From: Novosphingobium sp.
GTDB lineage: Bacteria > Pseudomonadota > Alphaproteobacteria > Sphingomonadales > Sphingomonadaceae
DNA length: 5,592 bases
Direction: 5' to 3'
NCBI GenBank assembly: GCA_027490345.1
Contig: JAIXYF010000026.1
Coordinates: forward strand, 1-5,592
How positions within the stretch are numbered: the first letter of the stretch is position 1; the number at the start of each line of letters is the position of its first letter. Below the pieces are notes generated by a model that had not been told where the DNA came from, did not search any database, and worked only from the letters and a program-made list of their open reading frames with translations. Made by a program: the position numbers and the translations under genes. This document shows positions 1 through 4,448 of the stretch, piece by piece.

Positions 1-507
1 GAACACGTCGAGGTCGATCTTCTGGCCATCATCGCCGTCCCACACGAGGCGCAGCTTGCCCGGGCCGGGGATGAGGGTGTCGGTCGCCTTGTACTGATCG
101 CCGAATGCGTGGCGGCCCACGACGATGGGATCGGTCCAGCCCGGCACGAGGCGCGGGACGTTCTGGATCACGATGGGTTCGCGGAAAACCACGCCGCCAA
201 GGATGTTGCGGATCGTGCCGTTGGGCGACTTCCACATCTTCTTGAGGCTGAATTCCTCGACGCGGGCTTCGTCCGGCGTGATCGTGGCGCACTTCACGCC
301 GACGCCGTACTGCTTGATCGCATTGGCCGAATCGATGGTGATCTGGTCGCCCGTCTCGTCGCGCTTCTCGACCGAGAGGTCGTAATACTTAAGATCGATA
401 TCGAGATAGGGAAGGATCAGGCGCTCGCGGATCCACTGCCAGATGATCCGCGTCATTTCGTCGCCGTCGAGCTCGACGACAGGATTCTTCACCTTGATCT
501 TTGCCAT
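1..507 (-). CDS. icd: NADP-dependent isocitrate dehydrogenase, N-terminal 169 residues (gene continues past left edge)
   Basis: Oxidatively decarboxylates isocitrate to 2-oxoglutarate with NADP+ in the cytoplasmic TCA cycle. The translation opens MAKIKVKNPVVELDGDEMTR and stays open to base 1, so the C-terminal part (the family is usually a little over 400 residues) is outside the window. It is the eukaryote-like homodimeric type, collinear with human IDH1 as I remember it: KCATITPDE at 72-80, MWKSPNGTIRN at 91-101 (Ser94, Asn96, Arg100), Arg109 in VFRE, and GRHAFGDQYKATD at 131-143 with Arg132, the isocitrate-binding arginine mutated in human cancers. The ATG at 507-505 is chosen because GGAAGG (518-523) lies 10 nt upstream on the minus strand. 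The gene is divergent from the crotonase gene across 193 bp. Nothing looks degraded in the visible part. Identity is very secure. Confidence 0.97.
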   Translation of the reverse strand, partial: MAKIKVKNPVVELDGDEMTRIIWQWIRERLILPYLDIDLKYYDLSVEKRDETGDQITIDSANAIKQYGVGVKCATITPDEARVEEFSLKKMWKSPNGTIRNILGGVVFREPIVIQNVPRLVPGWTDPIVVGRHAFGDQYKATDTLIPGPGKLRLVWDGDDGQKIDLDVF

Positions 508-630
508 GGTTAGCGTGCCTTCCGGGGAGAGATTCAGAAATTTGCCGTTCCTTAGCAGGAGCTTCCGTGTGCGCAAGCGGGGGAGTCTCACCAAAGGGCA
601 AGGGTGACGGCATTTTGCGCGGTTTCAGTC

Positions 631-660
631 TGGACAGGGGCTAGGCGCGGGCTCTAGACA
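631..660 (+). promoter_or_regulatory. candidate sigma70-type promoter for the crotonase gene
   Basis: TGGACA (631-636) and TAGACA (655-660) are separated by 18 bp. The -35 box matches the consensus at five of six positions; the -10 box is weak. Transcription would begin near 667, giving a leader of about 35 nt. Two TTAA tetramers (662-665 and 674-677) lie just downstream. The rest of the 508-700 gap must also hold the icd promoter on the other strand, for which I see no convincing boxes. Low confidence without transcript data. Confidence 0.3.
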
Positions 661-683
661 TTTAACCAAGCGATTAAGCGCAC

Positions 684-704
684 ATGCGAGGAGAGATGCC
701 GTGA
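684..704 (+). promoter_or_regulatory. Shine-Dalgarno site with a six-codon upstream mini-ORF overlapping the GTG start
   Basis: GAGGAGAGA (688-696) sits 6 nt before the GTG at 701 and decides that start. The same stretch reads as a mini-ORF starting with ATG at 684 (MRGEMP) whose TGA stop (702-704) overlaps the GTG start codon as GTGA. An ATG at 696 is in the same mini-frame. The mini-ORF has no clear ribosome binding site of its own, so translational coupling is possible but may be coincidental. Confidence 0.5.
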
Positions 705-1468
705 GCGATGCACCTGAAGTCCTGACTGAAGTCGATGGCAACGTCCTGATCGTCACGATCAACCGGCCTGATGCCAAGAATGCGATGACCAAGGCGGCCG
801 CCGAAGGGATTGCTGCGGCAATGGACCGGCTGGACGCCGAGACCGATTTGCGCTGCGCCATCCTGACCGGCGCGGGCGGCACGTTCTGCTCAGGGATGGA
901 CCTCAAGGGCTTCCTGCGCGGCGAGCGGCCGAGCGTGCCGGGCCGGGGGTTTGGCGGGCTTTCGCAGTGGACGCCGAAGAAGCCGATCATCGCGGCGGTC
1001 GATGGCTATGCGCTTGCGGGCGGCATGGAACTGGCGCTGTCGTGCGATCTGATCGTGGCCAGCAAGGGTTCCAAGTTCGGCATTCCCGAAGCCAAGCGCG
1101 GCCTTGCGGCAGCCGCTGGCGGCCTCATCAAGCTGCCGCGCCAGATCCCGCCGCGCATCGCGATGGAACTGGCGCTGACCGGCGATTTCATCGACGCGGA
1201 GCGTGCTTATGCGCTGGGCTTCATCAATGAGCTGACCGAAGGGCCTTCGCTGGATGCCGCCAAGGCGCTGGCGGCGCGGGTTGCCGCCAACGGTCCGCTG
1301 GCGCTGATTGCTTCCAAGGCCATCGTGCGCGATTCGCACGAGTGGACCGAGGAAAACATGTGGGACAAGCAGGAGGCTTACATCGCCCCGGTGTTCACAT
1401 CTTCCGACGCGCGCGAAGGCGCATTGGCCTTTGCCGAGAAGCGCAAACCCAACTGGCAGGGCAAGTAA
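701..1468 (+). CDS. enoyl-CoA hydratase/isomerase (crotonase) family protein
   Basis: A 255-residue cytoplasmic enzyme of typical crotonase length, acting on a CoA thioester; the family hydrates 2-enoyl-CoA or performs related isomerase and lyase reactions. Visible motifs are VLIVTINRPDAKNAM (15-29), the first oxyanion-hole segment TFCSGMDLKGF (61-71), and GYALAGGMELALSCD (102-116) with the second oxyanion-hole glycine at 107. Both catalytic glutamates of rat mitochondrial enoyl-CoA hydratase (Glu144 and Glu164) are kept as Glu110 and Glu130 with the same 20-residue spacing, which favours genuine hydratase activity. The C-terminus SDAREGALAFAEKRKPNW is the classic family ending. Starts with GTG behind a good Shine-Dalgarno site. 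It stands alone, with no acyl-CoA dehydrogenase or thiolase nearby, so the substrate cannot be read from context. The SGMDLKGF region resembles a subgroup common in mycobacteria and alphaproteobacteria. The family call is secure; the exact reaction is open. Confidence 0.92.
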   Translation: MSDAPEVLTEVDGNVLIVTINRPDAKNAMTKAAAEGIAAAMDRLDAETDLRCAILTGAGGTFCSGMDLKGFLRGERPSVPGRGFGGLSQWTPKKPIIAAVDGYALAGGMELALSCDLIVASKGSKFGIPEAKRGLAAAAGGLIKLPRQIPPRIAMELALTGDFIDAERAYALGFINELTEGPSLDAAKALAARVAANGPLALIASKAIVRDSHEWTEENMWDKQEAYIAPVFTSSDAREGALAFAEKRKPNWQGK

Positions 1469-1492
1469 CGCCCGGCTCCATTGGGGCTGAAA

Positions 1493-1570
1493 CTGCCGCC
1501 AGATCGGTGCAGATGCCGGTCTGGCAGTAGCCTGGTTTGCCGGCTGCTGCCCAAAACCGGCTGCCGGCAA
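1493..1570 (+). other. two stem-loops in the 3' region of the crotonase transcript
   Basis: The first is a 9-bp stem, CCAGATCGG (1499-1507) with CCGGTCTGG (1516-1524), containing one G-U pair and an 8-nt loop. The second is a perfect 8-bp inverted repeat, TTGCCGGC (1537-1544) with GCCGGCAA (1563-1570), with an 18-nt loop. Neither is followed by a T run. They lie immediately before the strong terminator, so they may protect the mRNA 3' end. A short independent RNA is possible, but nothing else supports one. Confidence 0.45.
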
Positions 1571-1571
1571 C

Positions 1572-1600
1572 AAAAAACCCCGCCGCGGCGGGGTTTTCTT
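1572..1600. terminator. bidirectional Rho-independent terminator between the crotonase gene and tRNA-Val
   Basis: A perfect palindrome with 12-bp arms, AAAACCCCGCCG (1574-1585) and CGGCGGGGTTTT (1586-1597). On the minus strand it begins 9 nt after the tRNA CCA end and ends in six U (1577-1572), so it is a good tRNA terminator. On the plus strand the G-C stem is followed by TTTTCTTT, so it can also end the crotonase transcript about 105 nt after its stop codon. Confidence 0.9.
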
Positions 1601-1606
1601 TGGCGA

Positions 1607-1681
1607 TGGTGGGCGTAGCAAGGATTGAACTTGCGACCCCTACGATGTCAACATAGTGCTCTACCACTGAGCTATACGCCC
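1607..1681 (-). tRNA. tRNA-Val (anticodon GAC), CCA encoded
   Basis: A 75-nt cloverleaf on the minus strand. The acceptor stem is GGGCGTA with TACGCCC, followed by discriminator A and a genome-encoded CCA. The D arm is GCTCAGTGGTAGAGC. The anticodon stem CTATG/CGTAG (one G-U pair) carries the loop TTGACAT, giving anticodon GAC, which reads GUC and GUU valine codons. The T arm is GCAAG-TTCAATC-CTTGC. All stems close and the invariant positions are intact, so it should be functional. It lies 90 bp downstream of cpdR on the same strand and just before the bidirectional terminator. Confidence 0.97.
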
Positions 1682-1724
1682 ACACCATCAAGCTCCGCAT
1701 GGACGAAACCTTGCGAGAGGCAGC

Positions 1725-1753
1725 CCATTAGCCGGGGGGCGATGGACTGGCAA
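1725..1753 (-). promoter_or_regulatory. weak candidate promoter for tRNA-Val
   Basis: On the minus strand TTGCCA (1753-1748) and TAATGG (1730-1725) are separated by 17 bp, placing a start near 1718, about 37 nt before the tRNA 5' end. The -35 box matches five of six positions but the -10 box is poor. The alternative is co-transcription with cpdR, since I see no terminator between the two genes (1682-1771). Confidence 0.25.
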
Positions 1754-1771
1754 GAGGGTTTTGGTGCGCTC

Positions 1772-2152
1772 TCAGCGCAGATTGCCGGTCATCGGCGAAT
1801 CAGCAAACACGCGTTCCACTTCGAGCACGAGATCGCGCAAGTGAAACGGCTTTGACAGCACGCGCGCGGTGGGCGCCTCGCGGTTGGCCTTGAGCGTAAC
1901 GGCGGCAAAACCGGTGATGAACATGACCTTGGTGGCGGGGCTGATCTCGGCGCAGCGCTGCGCGAGTTCGATTCCATCCATTTCCGGCATGACAATGTCT
2001 GACAGCAGCAGATCAAAATGCTGTGCTTCGAGCAGCGGGACGGCTTCGGTGCCGCGATCGACCGACACCACTTCATAACCTGCGTTTTCCAGCGCGCGGG
2101 CCAGATAGGTGCGCATCGCTTCTTCGTCTTCGGCCAGGAGGATACGAATCAT
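1772..2152 (-). CDS. cpdR: CpdR-type single-domain response regulator
   Basis: A 126-residue stand-alone receiver with no DNA-binding output domain. In alphaproteobacteria CpdR receives phosphate from the CckA-ChpT relay; unphosphorylated CpdR primes the ClpXP protease, linking cell-cycle phase to degradation of regulators. Seen here: acidic pocket Glu8-Asp9, phospho-acceptor Asp52 in LLLSDIVMPEMDGIELA, switch Thr80 in KVMFITGFAAV, and Lys101 in VLSKPFHLRDLV. The last two segments are distinctive of CpdR rather than generic receivers. The ATG at 2152-2150 is preferred because GAAGG (2162-2158) lies 5 nt upstream; an in-frame TTG at 2164 would overlap that site. GANTC sites lie at the start codon (2146-2150), inside the gene (1968-1972) and near its end. 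The C-terminus reads DSPMTGNLR, unlike the Ala-Ala ending I recall for Caulobacter and rhizobial CpdR. It diverges from the amidohydrolase gene. Confidence 0.88.
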   Translation of the reverse strand: MIRILLAEDEEAMRTYLARALENAGYEVVSVDRGTEAVPLLEAQHFDLLLSDIVMPEMDGIELAQRCAEISPATKVMFITGFAAVTLKANREAPTARVLSKPFHLRDLVLEVERVFADSPMTGNLR

Positions 2153-2243
2153 GTTCACCTTCAATTTTCTTGCCAGTCCAGCTTGTTTCCAATCCGGCTG
2201 GTCTATGCACCGCGTGTCCCGCAGCTTGCGCCATTCCTGTGGT

Positions 2244-2273
2244 TTGATCCTCTACACCTGTGCAGGTTAAGAT
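2244..2273 (+). promoter_or_regulatory. candidate promoter for the amidohydrolase gene
   Basis: TTGATC (2244-2249) and TAAGAT (2268-2273) are separated by 18 bp and each matches the sigma70 consensus at four of six positions. The predicted start near 2280 gives a leader of about 42 nt before the ATG at 2322. The -10 box overlaps a GATTC site (2271-2275), the recognition motif of CcrM methylase, and the spacer contains a palindrome. Confidence 0.4.
2256..2267. repeat. short palindrome ACCTG-TG-CAGGT, possible operator
   Basis: Perfect 5-bp arms around a 2-bp centre, lying entirely between the candidate -35 and -10 boxes and in the shared region between divergent cpdR and the amidohydrolase gene. 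This position suits a repressor or a spacer-binding activator, but the element is short and no cognate regulator is encoded nearby. Confidence 0.35.
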
Positions 2274-2321
2274 TCTGTCCAGACCGGCCCTAATTGCTCA
2301 CGCAGTATGGAGCACTTTGAC

Positions 2322-3338
2322 ATGCGTGCCAAACCCCGGCAGCCTTCGGGCATGAACCGAACTTTTGCGTCGCAGGGCGAATCGCCTGCGCACGGCAGTG
2401 CCGACCCGGTCAGCGGGGGTTTCGTGCCCGGGCTGGAAGGGGTGCCTGCGTTTACCGTGTGGAGCCATGATCCCTCTGCGGTGCCAGTGGTGATCGCGGT
2501 GCCTCACGCCGGGCGCAGCTATCCCCAGACGCTTGTTTCGCACATGCGCCAGCCCGCGTTCAGCGCGCCGCGGCTGGAGGACCGGCTGGTCGATCTGGTC
2601 GGCCGCGCGGTGGCAGAACAGACCGGCGCTGCGCTGCTGGTGGCTCATGCGCCGCGCGCCATGATCGATCTCAATCGCGCCAGCGACGATGTCGACTGGG
2701 AGATGATTGGCGGCGGTGCGCCCGATGCCGGCCCCGCGCCCGGATCCGCGCCGATTCCTTCGGCGGGGCGGCGCGCGCGCAGCGGCCTGGGCCTGGTGCC
2801 GCGGCGGCTGCCCGGGCTGGGCGAACTGTGGAAGCGGCCGATCGCGCATCATGAACTGGCAGCTCGGATCGCCGGTGTGCACGAGCCGTATCACCATGCG
2901 CTTTCGGGGCTGCTGGAAACGGTGCGCGCGCGCTGGGGCGCAGTGCTGCTGATCGATCTCCATTCGATGCCGCCGCTGCCCGCGCGCGCCGGGGAACCTT
3001 CAGCCCAGTTTGTGGTGGGAGACCGCTTCGGCGCGGCCTGCGATGGCGCGCTGGTGGCCGAAGCCTTTGCCGCGCTGGCACAGGCGCAGCGGCTGGCGGC
3101 GCACAACCGGCCTTATGCCGGGGGCTATGTGCTGGAACGCCACGCCCGGCGCGCCAGCGGGATACACTGCCTGCAACTGGAAATCGACCGGCGAACCTAT
3201 CTCGATGCGGCGATGGCCGAGCCGGGGCCGGGGCTTGGCACAACGATTGCCGTAGTGGCCGCGTTGGTGCAGCGCATGGCGATTGCTGTGGCGGATCTGG
3301 GCCGCGAGCGCGGCTGCTGGCGCGCGGCGGCTGAGTGA
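2322..3338 (+). CDS. N-formylglutamate amidohydrolase family protein (HutG-like)
   Basis: A 338-residue predicted cytoplasmic hydrolase. The family reaction is N-formyl-L-glutamate plus water to formate and glutamate, the last step of one histidine-degradation route. Visible family motifs, numbered from the ATG at 2322: VIAVPHAGRSYP (57-68), LEDRLVDLV (85-93), MIDLNRASDD (114-123), LWKRPI (169-174), EPYHHAL (188-194), LIDLHSMPPLP (210-220), VVGDRFG (231-237), NRPYAGGYVLERHA (262-275) and HCLQLEIDRRTYLD (282-295). This start is chosen because GGAG (2309-2312) sits 9 nt upstream; the ATG at 2307 has no ribosome site. The first 40 or so residues are variable. No other hut gene is in view, so a role in histidine catabolism is not supported by context. 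From memory, a gene of this family often lies beside cpdR in alphaproteobacteria. No plus-strand terminator with a T run follows it. Confidence 0.88.
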   Translation: MRAKPRQPSGMNRTFASQGESPAHGSADPVSGGFVPGLEGVPAFTVWSHDPSAVPVVIAVPHAGRSYPQTLVSHMRQPAFSAPRLEDRLVDLVGRAVAEQTGAALLVAHAPRAMIDLNRASDDVDWEMIGGGAPDAGPAPGSAPIPSAGRRARSGLGLVPRRLPGLGELWKRPIAHHELAARIAGVHEPYHHALSGLLETVRARWGAVLLIDLHSMPPLPARAGEPSAQFVVGDRFGAACDGALVAEAFAALAQAQRLAAHNRPYAGGYVLERHARRASGIHCLQLEIDRRTYLDAAMAEPGPGLGTTIAVVAALVQRMAIAVADLGRERGCWRAAAE

Positions 3339-3394
3339 GCGAATCCCGCGTTGCTGCGGTAAACCGCTGAAATCACGAAAAATTGGAACCCAAG

Positions 3395-3425
3395 AAAAAA
3401 CCACCTGGAGCATTGCTCCAGGTGG
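3395..3425 (-). terminator. strong Rho-independent terminator (minus strand)
   Basis: A perfect 12-bp inverted repeat, CCACCTGGAGCA (3401-3412) and TGCTCCAGGTGG (3414-3425), around a single central base. On the minus strand it is followed directly by six T (3400-3395). On the plus strand no T run follows, so it is oriented for minus-strand transcripts. It ends either the candidate small RNA or the SapC message (170 nt after that stop codon) and prevents antisense reading into the amidohydrolase gene. Confidence 0.92.
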
Positions 3426-3441
3426 CCAAGGTTCAGGGAGG

Positions 3442-3460
3442 AGGTGCACCAGGTGCACCT
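3442..3460. repeat. 19-bp palindrome built from two direct GGTGCACC units
   Basis: AGGTGCACC, A, GGTGCACCT: 9-bp perfect arms around one base, also readable as two head-to-tail GGTGCACC units. As RNA it would fold with 8 bp and a 3-nt loop. Its core shares the heptamer CACCTGG/CCAGGTG with both arms of the terminator at 3401-3425. A dyad-symmetric protein-binding site is the other reading. Confidence 0.7.
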
Positions 3461-3501
3461 GTTGCGCCGGGCCATGAGGGGAGCACCGAAGCAACTTGAT
3501 G

Positions 3502-3530
3502 AAGATAAGGGGGAGCCTGCAGCAGCGCAA
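3502..3530 (-). promoter_or_regulatory. candidate promoter of the small RNA
   Basis: On the minus strand TTGCGC (3530-3525) and TATCTT (3507-3502) are separated by 17 bp. The -10 box matches four of six positions and the -35 box keeps the TTG most conserved in alphaproteobacteria. A start about 7 nt downstream falls at 3495-3496, exactly at the first paired base of hairpin 1. Confidence 0.35.
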
Positions 3531-3596
3531 GGGCTTTCGCCCTCCAAAATGGCGGCTTCGCTTGGCGCCCCTTATCCAATCTGTATGACCGAAGCC
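3504..3596 (-). other. structured block just after the SapC stop codon, with interlocking inverted repeats
   Basis: Three pairings are visible. GATAAGGGG (3504-3512) is complementary to CCCCTTATC (3568-3576), 9 bp perfect. GGCTTCG (3554-3560) is complementary to CGAAGCC (3590-3596), 7 bp perfect. AGGGC (3530-3534) and GCCCT (3539-3543) form a stem that on the minus strand closes a GAAA (GNRA-type) tetraloop. The first two cross each other, as in a pseudoknot, because 3568-3576 lies in the loop of the 7-bp stem. No coding sequence is seen. It could be the SapC 3' UTR or the 5' part of a longer RNA ending at 3395. Confidence 0.45.
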
Positions 3597-4367
3597 TCAG
3601 AACTGCGGCAGTGGGGGCGTGGGGCCAACGCCCTGTTCCACCTGCTTGCCGAAGATCGTGCTCATGAGATCGAGCGAAAACACGTGGGCATAGAGCAGCG
3701 GCAGCAGGCCGCTCTGTGCCCAGCCGCGCAGGACATCACCGCGCATGTCGCGCAGCTTTTCCTGATTGATCATCTGGAAGCCGCGGTAGACGAACGGCTG
3801 CTCGACACCGGCCTGCTGGATCGCGGCTTCGCCGTCCATCAGCAGATCGTGCTTGGTGATCTCCTCGACGAACGCCTGCGTGCGCTGGCCGGCCTGTTCG
3901 AACTGTTCGCAGAACTGCAGCACGTTGCGCGTGGCTTCCGAAGGCTCTTCTCCGGCGAACAGGGCCTCGCCCTCGGCAAAATCGCCGAGCAGGTTGGTCG
4001 TCGGATCGAAGCACAGCGAAAGATCGGTGGTGTCCGGCGTCAGCTTGGCGAGCAGGAACGGATAGCGGCGCGCATAAGCAGGGACATACGCACCCGGTGC
4101 GACAGTGCCTTCGGCATCGACGAACACGTTGATGCCTTCGTTGAGGCCCATCAGCGCCAGCGGCACAGGATTTTCGCCCGAGGCGAAGATGATCGGGAAA
4201 TGGCGCGCGGCCTGCGGGAATTCCTCCACCGTCAGCGGGATGGCGTGCTGGCCAGCCATCCATGTCGCCTTGTCGGCGCCGCGGGCCTTCCAGTTTGCGT
4301 GATCGCGCAAATTGAGCGGCGTAAGATCGTTATAGAACAAGGGCAGGGACTGGGGCGCGCTGGCCAT
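3597..4367 (-). CDS. SapC family protein
   Basis: A 256-residue protein matching the SapC family in length and layout. The family name comes from surface-array proteins of Campylobacter; in alphaproteobacteria members often sit near TonB-dependent receptors, and the molecular function is unclear. Recognisable segments are EEFPQAARHFPIIF (48-61), VPLALMGLNEGINVFVD (68-84), YVPAYARRYPFLLAKL (94-109), EGEALF (132-137), a helical stretch around 145-175, and FQMINQEKLRDM (197-208) followed by SGLLPLLYAHVFSLDLM (219-235). No signal peptide or membrane segment is seen, which argues against simple export by Sec. The ATG at 4367-4365 follows GGAG (4379-4376) at 8 nt; an in-frame TTG at 4409 has no such site. 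It lies 139 bp downstream of the FAD oxidoreductase on the same strand. No receptor or halogenase gene is visible beside it. Confidence 0.85.
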   Translation of the reverse strand: MASAPQSLPLFYNDLTPLNLRDHANWKARGADKATWMAGQHAIPLTVEEFPQAARHFPIIFASGENPVPLALMGLNEGINVFVDAEGTVAPGAYVPAYARRYPFLLAKLTPDTTDLSLCFDPTTNLLGDFAEGEALFAGEEPSEATRNVLQFCEQFEQAGQRTQAFVEEITKHDLLMDGEAAIQQAGVEQPFVYRGFQMINQEKLRDMRGDVLRGWAQSGLLPLLYAHVFSLDLMSTIFGKQVEQGVGPTPPLPQF

Positions 4368-4448
4368 CGAAACTTCTCCGTCAGACTGGTCGCCAGGCAC
4401 GCGTGGCAACGCACGGGATTGCGGCGGGAGCGCGCCGTTTAGGGATTG

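Larger units (their letters stand above)
3394..3495 (-). ncRNA. candidate small RNA with anti-Shine-Dalgarno CCUCCUCCC motif
   Basis: On the minus strand, about 102 nt show in order: hairpin 1 (3495-3461), with outer stem GTTGC/GCAAC, a 1x1 mismatch, inner stem TCGG/CCGG, and a C-rich loop containing CTCCCCTC; hairpin 2 (3460-3442), the palindrome AGGTGCACC-T-GGTGCACCT; CCTCCTCCC (3444-3436), of which CCUCCC is unpaired and resembles the 16S rRNA anti-SD sequence; a short linker; and a strong terminator (3425-3395). Known alphaproteobacterial small RNAs with exposed CCUCCUCCC-type motifs (CcsR/cuckoo and alpha-r14 families) have this layout and bind the ribosome sites of target mRNAs. A promoter-like element lies at the right distance, putting the start at the base of hairpin 1. 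The alternative is a processed or plain 3' UTR of the SapC mRNA, whose stop codon is 100 nt upstream. Assignment to any Rfam family is not established here. Confidence 0.5.

Noticed and set aside
109..513. A 134-codon plus-strand frame opposite icd.
   Set aside because: The minus strand encodes a near-perfect isocitrate dehydrogenase N-terminus; this is its antisense shadow.
662..677. TTAA-N8-TTAA upstream of the crotonase gene as a CtrA binding site.
   Set aside because: The CtrA consensus is TTAA-N7-TTAA; the spacing here is one base too long and the site lies downstream of the candidate -10 box. Kept only as a remark.
890..1621. A 243-codon minus-strand frame opposite the crotonase gene.
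   Set aside because: Its Arg/Gln/Pro-rich composition is typical of an antisense shadow in GC-rich DNA, and the sense-strand gene is unambiguous.
1395..1700. A minus-strand frame of 101 codons crossing the tRNA-Val region.
   Set aside because: It is the usual false frame read through a tRNA (AYSSVVEHYVDIVGVASSI segment) and overlaps an intact tRNA and terminator.
2153..2164. An upstream TTG (2164) as the cpdR start, adding four residues.
   Set aside because: The Shine-Dalgarno sequence GAAGG sits between it and the ATG at 2152 and serves the ATG; the resulting N-terminus MIRILLAEDE matches the family.
2298..2963. A 221-codon minus-strand frame opposite the amidohydrolase gene, and a further Arg-rich frame at 2671-3243.
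   Set aside because: No family resemblance and shadow-like composition; the plus-strand frame carries all amidohydrolase motifs.
3346..3367. A stem-loop (GCGG-TAAA-CCGC, 3356-3367) after the amidohydrolase stop as its terminator.
   Set aside because: Only 4-5 bp, an alternative pairing with CCGC at 3346-3349 competes with it, and no T run follows on the plus strand.
4368..4409. An upstream TTG (4409) as the start of the SapC-family gene, adding 14 residues.
   Set aside because: No ribosome site precedes it, while GGAG is placed 8 nt before the ATG at 4367.
3444..4442. A long plus-strand frame (332 codons) opposite the SapC gene, preceded by GGGAGGAGG at 3436-3444 and an in-frame GTG at 3453.
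   Set aside because: The translation is rich in Arg, Gln and Glu with no recognisable family and mirrors the codon bias of the SapC gene on the other strand, which has a clear family match. The Shine-Dalgarno-like string is the complement of the small-RNA CCTCCTCCC motif.
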